Below the pieces are notes generated by a model, which searched no databases, had not been told where the DNA came from, and saw nothing but the letters and a program-made list of their open reading frames with translations. A program made the position numbers and the translations under genes. Below, piece by piece: positions 10,574-20,785 of a stretch of 64,000 nt of DNA (positions are counted from its first letter, which is position 1; the number at the start of each line of letters is the position of its first letter). Origin of the DNA: Gliomastix tumulicola (taxonomy: Eukaryota; Ascomycota; Sordariomycetes; Hypocreales; Bionectriaceae); the NCBI GenBank assembly GCA_001599755.1, contig BCHX01000003.1:1795015-1859014 (forward strand), in the 5' to 3' direction.

Positions 10574-11457
10574 TTACAGCATCATCACGCCGCCCACGAT
10601 GACCGCAGCCCCAGCAAGGATGACGTTCTGGGTGGCCCTGGGGAAGGCTGCATTGTCGGTCTCATCGGCACCAGGGGTGGTGGTTGGCGTGGTGGTCGGT
10701 GTAGATGTCGTAGTAGAGAAGGTGCTGGTCGCTCCGGAGCTGGTCCTCTGGGTCTCCTCCTCCTCCTGCGTGGACGTCTCACCATCCGCCTCCGTGGTAG
10801 TCTCGGCATCCGACTCGTTGGTGTTGGTCGGCTGAGGCCGAAAAGGCGCGGAGAAGACGTCCGTCTCCGAGTCGTCCGTGGCCGTGGCCGGTGCAATCTC
10901 CTCGGTAGAGGCCGGGGCGGCATCGAGCTTGTCGAGACCGGCAGTGACGGTCACGGGCACAAAGAGCTGGCGTAGGCCGTGGGTCGACACAGATGTTGTC
11001 GTGGTGCCCGTTGTCCCATCGTACTCCTCGACCATGCTGACCTCACAGTCAATGGAGTTCTCGGCCCGGTCGATGTTGCACCTCATATCCTGCTCACTGC
11101 GTAGGCATATCGGGTTAGTCAATTGCATTCAAAAGTTCGCAGAGCACACCATGCTCTATTTGGGCTTCAGTTGGGCACTGACTAGCTGCCGTAGTCCGGG
11201 TCGGAATAGCTGTAGTGCATCGACCACGTTGAGGGGCCCTGAGCCACGGTCCTGGCATGGAGGAGGCCGCATTCGGGCCCGTCCTTGGTCTCATCGGCAC
11301 ATTCGATGGCAAAGGTGGTGATGGCAGGCGAGGCATCAACGACGGAAGCGACCAGGTTCTGAGGGTCAACGGCTGGAAGCATGAGAGGGACGACGGTTGA
11401 TGACCGAGCCGCGACGAGGGTGCCAGAGATGGCAGCGAAAACAACGGCGGAAATCAT
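10574..11457 (-). CDS. Secreted GPI-anchored Ser/Thr-rich glycoprotein (paralogue A)
   Basis: Two exons on the minus strand, 11457-11183 and 11096-10574. The intron uses GTCAGT and a CGCAG acceptor, and the split codon TA|T gives Tyr. Length is 265 residues. There is a signal peptide (MISAVVFAAISGTLVAA), then a compact domain with four Cys (IECADET, PECGLL, MRCNI, IDCEVS) and the GPSTWS motif. A long acidic Ser/Thr-rich stalk follows (about 150-245), and the hydrophobic tail VILAGAAVIVGGVMML acts as a GPI signal. It belongs to a fungal wall/membrane glycoprotein family without known biochemical function. It is divergently arranged with the similar protein at 13095-13964, with which it shares Cys spacing and an intron position. 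Confidence 0.8.
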
Positions 11458-13094
11458 TATGAATTATGCGTAGCAAGGCTTTTTTTTTCTCTCTTCAAAT
11501 CTGGTTGTCGTTTACTGGGTTCGAAGGAGGGAAAAGCAGGGTAACGCCGGTGAAGAACAAGAACAAGAACAAAGAACAGCTGAAAGAATGACTGTGGTTA
11601 GTGTAGCGAGTGTGGTTGTATGCACAAGATGTCGACGAAGAATATTACAGCATAAAGAAAAGCATGAACAGACGAAGGTCAGGGCCAGAGGCAAAAATGG
11701 GCGCGGTCCCCATTATGAGGAAATTGAGGCCATACAGAGTGAACTCTTGGCGCAAGGTGCCATTTGCCCCGGGTGGTTTCACCCCCTCAGTCTGTCTGAT
11801 TTGGGAGCCGTTTTCCGTCCCTGGCCCCATGCCATAAAATGACAGCAGTCATCTTTGGGGCTAGCGCAATCCTGTCTGGCGATGGGATCACGGCGTAGAA
11901 GCCTGGGAAGGGGGATGATTGCAAGGGGCCAGACAGGAGCCCTCGGCCACAACAGAGGCTGAGTCGCGGGAACAAGAGTCTCATGGCATGAAATTGCAGG
12001 GATGCCCCCCTTCCCTCGACGTCTGGGCGAAGCCTGGAAGCCGGGGGGAACGTGGCAGCTCGAGAGGCCCCGACGTCAAATTGCCATGATCCGACGTCTT
12101 CCGTCCAGCAGGAGATTTCATGGTCGATCAAACCCGCGTCGAGTTGGTCGTACGCCGTATATGGTCACGGGATTGACCCAGGTCTGCTGGTTAATTTGTA
12201 AAGGTGTGGCAGCTTCCTCAAACAAGCGCGCGACCTACTAGTTTTGGCAACGGCTTCTTGGCACCTTGACAGCCTTCCACTGGCTATGGGTCTTGGTGCT
12301 GTTCTTAGCCCGTGGGCATGAGACGAGCAAGATCCCGGTCCTCTTCCGGTCCCGTTGTCAGCATCCAAGAGCATGGTTAAGTTGATGACGAAGGGGAAGA
12401 ATTTTGGCCAAAGATGCTGGACGGGGCGAGATGAAATGGGAGGGAAGGTGCGAATGTCCAAGGCTCTTGCCATCTCATGAGTTGTCTATGCCTTTTTGGT
12501 CGCCGATATGGACATTGGCAACGGAAAGTGCGACTAGCTGAGTGGCAATCGGCAAAGTCTTGGGGGTCTCGAGGTGCCTTTTTGCCCAGCCTTGGCATTT
12601 TCATGAGATTACCAGACAATTCTTGTCGCTGACTGAATATTGACCCGACGTGAAATGCTCCCAGAAATACCAGCTCCCTTGCACCTCATGTGCTTCACCA
12701 CACGCACGCCACCTCTACTCAAAAAACAATTGCACGCTGAAGTGAAGCCCAAAAGCCGTTGCTCTGGCTTCTGTTCTGGCGCGCGCGCAAGGGTGGCTTC
12801 GCCGGCACTATCGTCGCCGATTTCCATTCCACTCGTCGTCCTTGGCTGGTCTTGGCTCGACAAACCACAAGACCGAGGCCACAAGGACCGAAAATTGAAG
12901 ACGGAAGCACCGCTCGCTCCCTCCCATCTACCACCCCTCGACCACGCCGACTTTCATCTCCCCATGATTGGCATCGCCTCGCCATCTCGACAGCTCGATC
13001 GTCACCTCGAGGTTACACGAACGGTAGTTGACAGGTAGTGTCTGGGTCGGTAGACAGGAGCGACCAGCGATCGACATCGAGCACAAAAAAAAGA
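11458..13094. other. 1.6-kb divergent intergenic region between two GPI-type protein genes
   Basis: Lies between the divergent starts of paralogues A and B and probably holds both promoters. Small open frames on both strands show no domain, no conserved-looking start and no splicing logic. No RNA gene recognised. Confidence 0.5.
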
Positions 13095-13964
13095 ATGGGG
13101 GCTATCCGCTCCCTCAGGCCTTGGATGCCAGTCCACTGGCTGATGACTGGCCTGCTGGTCCTCAGCTCCCTCTGTCTTGCCGACGAGGACTCTACTACGC
13201 CTTCGGCTTCGGTCACGACTACTGCGCCCGTCTATCTTCCCCATTACGACAGCGATGCGTGGTCGGTGGTGCGCGGCAGCATCATAGGCCAGGTAAGGAG
13301 CAGGGCAGCGCCATTTCAGGGTCGCGGCATCGGCACGCTGCGCCTGTTACGAAGGGCAAAGCTAACGAAACTCTACCTCGATAGGATACTTCTGCCAGCG
13401 AGACGACCTACACGATATTCTGCCCTGTCGAGACCCCGCCGGCGTGCGACCTGTCCCTCGAGTTCCCCTTCATCATCATCGGCGGTCCCCATACCGTCAA
13501 GTTCCATGGGACCGTGACTTCGACCTAGTATGTTGCAGCCGGAGATGCCCATTCTCTGCCGTGTCGCTCTCCCCACTGACGCCAACTTCCCATTTAGCAT
13601 CGCGAACGTCGAGTGCGACCTCAACGGCACGACCGCAGCCGAGTGTTCTGGATATTCGAGCTACCGATCGGGGTACACCAACGGCATACACACAGGTCCG
13701 ACCGAGATCTCCTGGACATCGACACTGTCGGGGACGGATGTGGAATGGGGCGTTCTGACGTTGGCCCCTACCCCAACAATTACGTCGGAGGGGTTGGGGG
13801 TCACAATCACGGAATTGGATCTCCCAGAGCAGACGACCTCTGAGCCTCTGCCGCTGATGCCTGAATCTGACAGCGAGGGTGTCGGGCCACAGCTGAGTAG
13901 GCCGCTGCTATGGTCCGTCGTTGCTACCGTTGTCGCCGTCTTGATGACTGGCTTGCATGGATAG
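13095..13964 (+). CDS. Secreted, GPI-type glycoprotein (paralogue B)
   Basis: Three exons, 13095-13292, 13385-13527 and 13598-13964, with donors GTAAGG and GTATGT, give 235 residues. The ATG at 13095 is preferred to the frame's earlier non-ATG codons because it starts a signal peptide (hydrophobic WLMTGLLVLSSLCLA). Four Cys occur as IFCPVE, PACDLS, VECDLN and AECSGY, with GGPHTV between them. Sequons such as NGTT are present. The C-terminus is a short Ser/Pro/Glu stalk plus a hydrophobic GPI-like tail (LLWSVVATVVAVLMTGLHG). Intron 2 splits a Tyr codon (TA|C) six residues before the third Cys, exactly as in the gene at 10574-11457. Function unknown; a surface glycoprotein is inferred. Confidence 0.78.
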
Positions 13965-15822
13965 GGGTCAGCCACTGCTGATTCAAGCACTTCCACGGCC
14001 GCAGACGACACGCATTCTCGCATGCATATCAAACATTTTGGATCGAATCGACTGGATATACACACGACTTATGATGGACATATGAAGAATTGGCCGGCGG
14101 TATTATTGATAATTCGCGATTTGGCAGGTCATGGAGCATTTGGTAATCTCCATGGCTGCACAGTGCTGGCTTTTCTCGAAGACTGGCAGTATACCCCTTG
14201 GAATTTTGGGAGTTAGGTTGGGATATATATATCTTAGAAACGGAAACGAGGCAAGCTTGGAAAAGGGAGGAATATAAGCCGCTCTCTTGGGAAAGGAGAG
14301 CAGGCTAGATTCGGGGCAAATTGACCATTCATTGGATATGATCACATGCAATTAGTACGGAAGAGTGAGAAGACACCTCATTGGGGGATGGAGGCACATT
14401 AGCCGGGCAGGACAGTGGCCTCTGCATCATGCTGACAACACAACACGCCCAGGCAAGACAATTGCCTGAACACTTTGCTGCAACGGAGAGCTGAGCTGTC
14501 GACATCGGCCAAATTATGGTGCATGACTGAGAACAACAGGCCTGTTCATCCTGGCAGCTCATTCAGGCAGGTTGCAGCTGTCAGGTTACGGCGCCTCGAT
14601 GGGAGTCTCCTGTGAGTGTGGTGGTGGTTGCATCCATTGGCGACGCTCGGACTCGGGGTTTGCGGGAAGAAAAAAAAGCCACTCGGCTCTTTGGGCGTTT
14701 CATGTTTCATGTTTCGACGGGTTTAACCACACGTCAGATGCCCACGGAGCCAGATTATTGTGAGTTGGTTCTTTGTTGCTATTTTCTCTCACTTTCATCC
14801 AGGTCCTGGCCCAGGGCATTGTTAGGCTCTCTTTCTCTTCCTTCTAAGCGCGCGGATGAACCTGGCATACAGGCAACTGGCAGGTTCGTGCACCTCTGGG
14901 GGTTGGTTGGCCCAGCGCTTGCAACGATCTGGAGTTCGAGGAGTTCCTGTCGATCACTTCCCACTCCGCGTTCAGGGGTGGGCTGAGTTCCTGGTTACAG
15001 CGCCGACAAACCCCTGGTCATAGAACATGCGGGGGTCGGCTTCCTCTGCTTCTGTGTCCTGTCGTGTTAGGGGGGGACGTTTGGTTGGCTGCTTCTCGAG
15101 TCATGCCGCCCGGATGTTCGCTAACAGAAGGCGGCGGTCTCTTCTCGAAACATTAGCCCCCCCGGGTATTATTCATGGATTGGGTCTGGTGGTGTTAGGT
15201 AGGCACATCGGGGCAAAGTCGACAAACTTGCTACCTTGAACGATGGCACCGCTCCAGGAACGGGAGGCGGCAGACGCTGCCACCAGCTGGCGGCCCTACA
15301 AACAGGCGCCTGTTTGGGACCTCGGGGAACCCTGCATGCGCCGCTCGGTGCTTTTGTGGGCGTTTACGGGAGGCTGCAGCGATGGATGGGCTAAAAAAGA
15401 GGTCGGAGTGCAAGATACCGGTGTATATTAAAGAGGCTGGTTGCTGCCTCTCTCACTTTCGGCTCACACATCTCTCACCACACCTTCGGATTCGTGGTCT
15501 CGTTCTCTCGGCCTATTTCCCCTTCTCTTTCTTTCCCACTCTCTCTCTCTTTCTCTTTTTTTCCTTCTCTTCTTTCCTTCATTCTCTCTTTCGAGTAACG
15601 AGCCGACTCGACGACTGTGATCTGTGAGATTCGGCGGGAGGAGCAAACACATTCATTCACTCACTTCGATTCACCCTCTCGCTCCTACTACATTCTTGTT
15701 TGACACTTTTCCCGCCTAGCACAAGGCTTGACTCTTTTGTATCCTCGCCGGCCGAGAAACGTTTGCTTGTTCAGAAACGGCTGCGCCCAAAGTGTGAGAA
15801 GGACGACCGCGAGAACCTCACC
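13965..15822. other. Long promoter region of the GH76 gene
   Basis: No supported gene. A strongly pyrimidine-rich tract at about 15520-15595, typical of fungal core promoters, and a 5' leader precede the GH76 start. Frames of 60-124 codons here have no recognisable features. Confidence 0.5.
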
Positions 15823-17197
15823 ATGCGTTTCTCCAAGATAGTGTCGCTGGTTGCGGCCGCCCCGGCCCTGGCTGACGGCATCATCGCTCCCAAGGACTTG
15901 GATATCACGAGCCCTTGTATGTTTGACGCATATAATAGTCATCTTTCCAGTTCGCTGCTGACCTCTCCCAGACTCTGTGCGCAACGTGGCTGCCACCCTG
16001 GCTCATGATGCCCTCACCTACTACACCGGCAACACCTCCTCCAACCCTCTCGACCTCGGCGACCTCAACGAGCCGTACTACTGGTGGGTGGCCGGTGCTC
16101 TCTGGGGCACCCTGATCGACTACTGGCACTACACCAAAGATCCCAGCTACAACGACGTCGTCATCGAGGCGCTCCTCGCGCCCGCCAACATCGGCCCCAA
16201 CTACGACTTCATGCCCCCCGAGCACGCCGGCGAGGAGGGCAACGACGACCTCTTCTTCTGGGGCTCGGCCGCCATGGCCGCCGCCGAGCGCAACCTGGCC
16301 CAGCCGGTCGAGACGATCCCGTCGTGGCTCGAGATCGGCGCCAACGTCTTCAACTCGCTGCACAGCCGCTGGAACACCACCCACTGCGGCGGCGGCCTCA
16401 CCTGGCAGATCTACCCGGAGAACCCCAACGGCATGAACTACAAGAACTCCATTAGCAACGGAGGCTTCTTCCAGATGGCCGCCCGCCTCGCCCGCGCCAC
16501 CGGCAACGCCACGTACCTCGAGTGGGCGGAGAAGGTCTGGGACTGGTCGTACGAGATAGGATTCATCGACCACGAGACCTGGCACGTCTACGACGGGACC
16601 GACGCGGCCAACAACTGCAGCGACGTCAACCACGCCTCGTACACCTACACCAGCGGCGTCTACCTCTACGGCGCTGCCGTGCTGGCCAACTACACGGGCG
16701 AGGCGAGATGGGTCGACCGCGCGACGAACCTCCTCTCGGGCGCCGAGTGGTTCTTCGGCCCCTTCGACAACGCGACGGACATCCTCTTCGAGGGCGCCTG
16801 CGAGACGTCGGACACCTGCAACGCCGACATGACGACGCACAAGTCGTACCTCGCGCGCTTCATGTGGCAGTCGACCTGGATGCTGCCCTCGCTCCGGCCC
16901 AAGGTCGAGCGCTACCTCAACGTCTCGGCCACCGCGGCCGCCCAGACGTGCACCGGCGGCGACAACGGCATGCGCTGCGGCCTGAAGTGGTACGTAGGCG
17001 GGCACGACGGCAACGTCGGCCTCGGGCAGCAGATGACGGCGCTCGAGACGATCCAGGGCTGGCTCATCGACGACGCCGAGCCGCCGCTGGCCGGGGACGA
17101 CATCCAGGTCATCCGGGATGTCAACTGGCCGCCTGTCGATCCCTACCGACCTGACCCTGCTGATCCTGTCACGGTCACGGCGAAGGAGAGCGCCTAG
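15823..17197 (+). CDS. Secreted GH76 alpha-1,6-mannanase-like protein (Dfg5/Dcw1 type)
   Basis: Two exons, 15823-15916 and 15972-17197, with the intron GTATGT...CCCAG in frame, give 439 residues to TAG. The signal peptide is MRFSKIVSLVAAAPALADG. The GH76 body shows YYWWVAGALWGTLIDYWHYT, the catalytic Asp pair in NDDLFFWGSAAMAAAE, CGGGLTWQI, NGGFFQMAARLAR and the late CGLKWYVGG. The family acts on alpha-1,6-mannan; Dfg5/Dcw1 proteins are thought to link GPI glycoproteins to the wall. The frame ends early: beyond the TAG, 48 coding-like codons continue in frame to a TGA at 17342, adding Ser/Thr-rich, N-glycosylatable sequence. No GPI-type hydrophobic tail is visible in either version, so the product is probably secreted. 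An alternative is a 63-nt in-frame intron (17135-17197) removing the TAG. Confidence 0.9.
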
Positions 17198-17341
17198 GAG
17201 ACGCCGCTGCTTCCGTCCGAGTCTGCGGTGGTCGTCTCGACCTCAACGGTCAATGGGACTGCAGGGTGGAATTATACTGTTCCGACGGCCCCGTTGGAGC
17301 TTCCCAAGCCCAGTGATGATGGTGCTGCTTGTGCGGCAGCT
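17198..17341 (+). other. In-frame coding-like extension after the GH76 TAG stop
   Basis: Forty-eight sense codons directly follow the TAG in the same frame and end at TGA 17342-17344. They encode a stalk-like sequence rich in Ser, Thr, Val and Pro with two N-glycosylation sequons (NGTA, NYTV) and use codons like the gene body. The extension may be a remnant of a longer C-terminus, a readthrough product, or a true exon joined by splicing. The rest of the gap to 17661 is the 3' region between convergent genes. Confidence 0.45.
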
Positions 17342-17661
17342 TGAGCTTTCACAAGCCCGAGTATTGATGTATTTCCAAATGGAGAGTTGATGGAGAACGC
17401 CTAGTTTGGGAAAGCAACCTGGTAGAGCAGCCAGATGACCACCATGTGAAGGGGCGAGGTGTGAGGCACTCTCTGGGAGCACATGTATATATGTTGGAGT
17501 CCTGTATATAGAGACGCAAAAGTCTGACTTCTCATGAATCTGCCATAAAACAATGAGGCATCACAACACACAAATTAAATTATCCAGTCTCTTGTGATAA
17601 ATCACACACAGTCGGCAAGATGGGTACGATCCAAATGGTGCCTCTATTTTGATTCTATTGT

Positions 17662-19060
17662 CTATGCGATCACACCGCTCGCTTCCTTCTCCTTTCTCTC
17701 TTCCTCCCCGTTCACCACCGACCGAGACGCACCTCTCACCTCAGCCAGCACGTTCCCCAGCGACTCCAGGAACCGCGTGACCTCGTCCTCCGTGCCAATC
17801 GTAATACGCAGGCACCCAAGACACCCGTGCTCCTTGCCCCTGAACCTCACGACAACACCCCGCGTCTCAGCCAGCTTCTCGTACACGGCGAGCGCAGTGA
17901 CATTATCCGGCTGGCCATCGGGCCCCAGCATCTCGTACAGCAGGAAGTTGCTCTGCGTCCCGCCGCGCAGACGGCCCACGCCCGGGATGGAGGGCAGCTC
18001 GCGCAGGAGACGGTCGCGCTGCGCGAGGAGCAGGCGGCGGCTGGCGCGCATGTTCTCCAGGCCCTGGGGTCCGACGGCGCGCGAGGCGAGCACGCTGGTC
18101 GGGCTGGAGATGTTGTAGGGCGCCTTGAGGCTGTTGAGCAGGCGGGCGACGGGCGGGGACGCGAAGGCGGCGCCGAGGCGGATGCCGGCCATGCCGAAGG
18201 CCTTGGAGAGCGTCTGCATGACGACGAGGTTGGGGTGTTCCGCCACGAGCTCCGCGAGCGAGGCCGCGCTCTCCTCGCCGGGCGCGAAGTCGATGTACGC
18301 CTCGTCCAGCACGACGATGCCGTTCCACGTCGGGTGGTCCAGCACGCGCAGCACGTCGGCCTTGTCCAGCAGCGAGCCCGTCGGGTTCCCCGGCGAGCAG
18401 AGGTACACGATCTTGACGTCCCGCTCCGTCGACAGCGCGTCCAGGACGGCCGGCACGTCGATCTGGAACTCGGGCGCGGGCAGCAGGGGCACCTTGACGA
18501 GCGAGACGTCGTTGACCTGCGCGGACACGGCGTACATGCCGTACGTGGGCGGGCAGGTCAGGATGCGGTCCCTGCCGGGCACGCAGAAGCACCGCAGCAG
18601 GCCGTCGATGGCCTCGTCGCTGCCGACGCCCACGAAGAGGTGCTCGGGCGTCAGCGTCTTGGGCGTGTGGGCGTGGGTGTTGCGCAGCTGGCAGAGGAGC
18701 TGCTTGAGGTCGTGCTGGTGGGGGTCCGGGTAGCGGTTCAGGCCGAGGAGCTCCAAATCGATCCTGCCGTTGGCGTCGACATCGTCTCCCGTCTTTTCTG
18801 CGGCAGCAGAAGGTGTGGCGAAGGGGTTGTAGGCGTTCTCATTGGCGTCAAGGAGGACGTTTGTGCCGTCGTCCTTGTAGTCACTGGAGGGGCGTGAGCA
18901 CGTTTTTTCGATGATTCCATCTTCCCATTGAAATCCTCCATAGTGTCTGAGAGAAATACAATGAGAAAACTAGGCATTGGACTCACTCTCTTGCGCAACG
19001 ATACGGCTGCAGGGCGAGGATGTTGGGCCTTGCACACGTCTCAAGGTTGAAGGGAGACAT
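17662..19060 (-). CDS. HIS5: Histidinol-phosphate aminotransferase
   Basis: Two minus-strand exons, 19060-18987 and 18883-17662, with a 103-nt intron (GTGAGT...CTCCAG), give 431 residues. The enzyme converts imidazole-acetol phosphate plus glutamate to histidinol phosphate in histidine biosynthesis (PLP, class I/II fold). Visible: the N-terminal RPNILALQPYRCAR, DDYKDDGTNVLLDANENAY across the splice, the NRYPDPHQ motif, PTYGMY, SPGNPTGS, LDEAYIDF, the PLP lysine in TLSKAFGMAGIRLG, and the C-terminal RITIGTEDE. The acceptor at 18884 rebuilds the family motif CARDDYKDD; another acceptor further upstream would add about 20 residues. A TGAGTCA site lies 144 nt upstream of the ATG, as expected for cross-pathway (Gcn4/CPC1) control. 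Confidence 0.93.
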
Positions 19061-19203
19061 GATGATGAGGGGCAAGTCCGGGTGTACGAGAACAAGAAGC
19101 ACGGGCTATTTGCTATAAAGCCAATCGCTTCTAAGAAAATAGCCAGGCTGTGGTGACGGGAGTGTGTTTCGAGAAACGAGTGACGTTTTATGCTGAATCA
19201 AGC

Positions 19204-19210
19204 TGAGTCA
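19204..19210. promoter_or_regulatory. Gcn4/CPC1-type site TGAGTCA upstream of HIS5
   Basis: An exact TGAGTCA heptamer (the reverse strand reads TGACTCA) lies 144 nt upstream of the HIS5 start codon. This is the consensus bound by Gcn4/CPC1-type bZIP activators of amino-acid genes. Function is inferred from position and gene identity. Confidence 0.6.
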
Positions 19211-19672
19211 CTGATAGGCGATGAGTTTGTCTCATCAACATTTTCCATCACTGAAGCCCGAGGCCGGAGGTGACACTGAACTCCATAATTCGAGTACAGG
19301 TACCTGAGCTAGCCCATGAAAAGCCACCTGCAGCCACCACCACCTATACCTAAATAGCCAGCCAGTAGGAGTGCGTGACACATGGTTGGATCGTGAATTG
19401 ACTCGATGGGGATCTCGGATGCTTTCTTGACCCTCATCTCCAACAATGCTGCTCGAGCTTCTTCACTTGGCTTCATTCAATTCCTTCTCACTGTGTCATT
19501 GCTACAGGGTAGGTAAGCAGGTACTAGTACCTACGACATCAAGTTGAGTGGGAATTTGACCTCGGGCTTGAAAGGCTGGAAGACTCTCATTTGTGCTTGA
19601 TCGAGCTTCTCCAGTCCAGATATACCATGAATACAGCATCGGTGGTCTCAATCCTGCCAAGCCGGCTTCCCC

Positions 19673-19680
19673 TGACGTCA
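19673..19680. promoter_or_regulatory. Perfect CRE palindrome TGACGTCA
   Basis: An eight-base ATF/CREB-type palindrome lies between the divergent HIS5 and SSXT-type genes, about 1.1 kb from the SSXT start and 0.6 kb from HIS5. Fungal bZIP factors of the Atf1/CREB class bind this sequence. Occupancy is unknown. Confidence 0.4.
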
Positions 19681-20785
19681 AAGCTTCGAATTAACCGTCT
19701 GACAGGACCTCATCTGCCTGTATAAAACCCTGGCGATGTATCACTTCCAAGTTCCCAGTAAGCTTCCCACCAGCCAGGACCCCTTCTTACTCGGCCCACT
19801 AATACAGCCGCTACTCGTACTTGTTACCCCTTGCGTCGTGTAATCTGGGCTGATCTCATGACTCGGAGAAAAGCGCAGAGGGAAAAAAGGACTCGCCGAC
19901 GGCTGAAGAGACCAGACGAGGGGAGCCCGGCTCATAGAACGCGCTGCCGCCGCTGACAAGAACTTCTAGAAGAATCGTGAGCTTCTAAGCGATCTGACTG
20001 CAAAAGCGGCCCTCTGCCCTGGAATCCCGTAGTGGAGTCTCGATTGAAATTGAGAGCACCAACCTTAGCTTCCTCTGGAGCTGCTACTATATATCCATGA
20101 TCCCCTCGGGTCTTCCTTAAAAACACTCGACGACAGCCCCTCGCCCATCCCGATTCCCACGGTAAGATTGCGCGCACGCCCGCGCTACGCGTTCATGACC
20201 TTGTCTCGCTAACGCCCTGCCTGTCTCGTTGCCCAGACGCCGAACTTCTTAGCTGGCCCTACTTGGCAGGATCTCGCTGCTCGCGCGCGCACGCCCACTC
20301 CCCTCTTGCAGATCAGGATCGCGACACCGTTCCTCCTGCACACCGTCCGCGAGCCTCGCAATCCTCCCCCATCGCCCAGCTGCAGACCCAGACGTCAACG
20401 CGCAGGTCCTTTTCATGGCTGCACCCCTGCGACCCCACGACGCTGTCTAACCGCTGCCTGTGCTACCCACCCAGAACCGACACACACGCACACACACACA
20501 CAGACCTTGCGTCGGTAGTGCTACACACACGACGCAGCTCGATCCCAATAACGCAGCTCGCTGAGCAAGCCAGCCCAGCCCAGGTAGCCACCTGCTACTT
20601 CCCCCGCCGCCGCCGAGCTGCGCGCGCCGCGCTCGACCTGCCTTCCCTGTAGAGGCGAGGATCGGCCCCCCGTGACCCCCGGATTCGACAGCGCTCGCTT
20701 CCTCTGGCGCGCGCGCCCTGAGCCAACCAACGCAGCCCCCCGAGTGCTCCATCGAGGATAATATAATCAGCACCTTTCGCCCACC

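Larger units (their letters stand above)
19061..20785. other. Divergent promoter region, HIS5 / SSXT-type gene
   Basis: Contains the TGAGTCA site near HIS5 and a perfect CRE palindrome further right. The right third (about 20200-20785) is a GC-rich probable 5' leader of the SSXT-type gene. The 129-codon open frame inside it (20263-20652) has no domain and ends before the real start. Confidence 0.5.

Noticed and set aside
15905..17005. 366-codon minus-strand frame
   Set aside because: Antisense to the GH76 exon, which has signal peptide and catalytic motifs.
17827..18897. 356-codon + frame
   Set aside because: Antisense to HIS5.
20263..20652. 129-codon + frame
   Set aside because: Lies in the probable 5' leader of the SSXT-type gene; low-complexity and no homologous wording.
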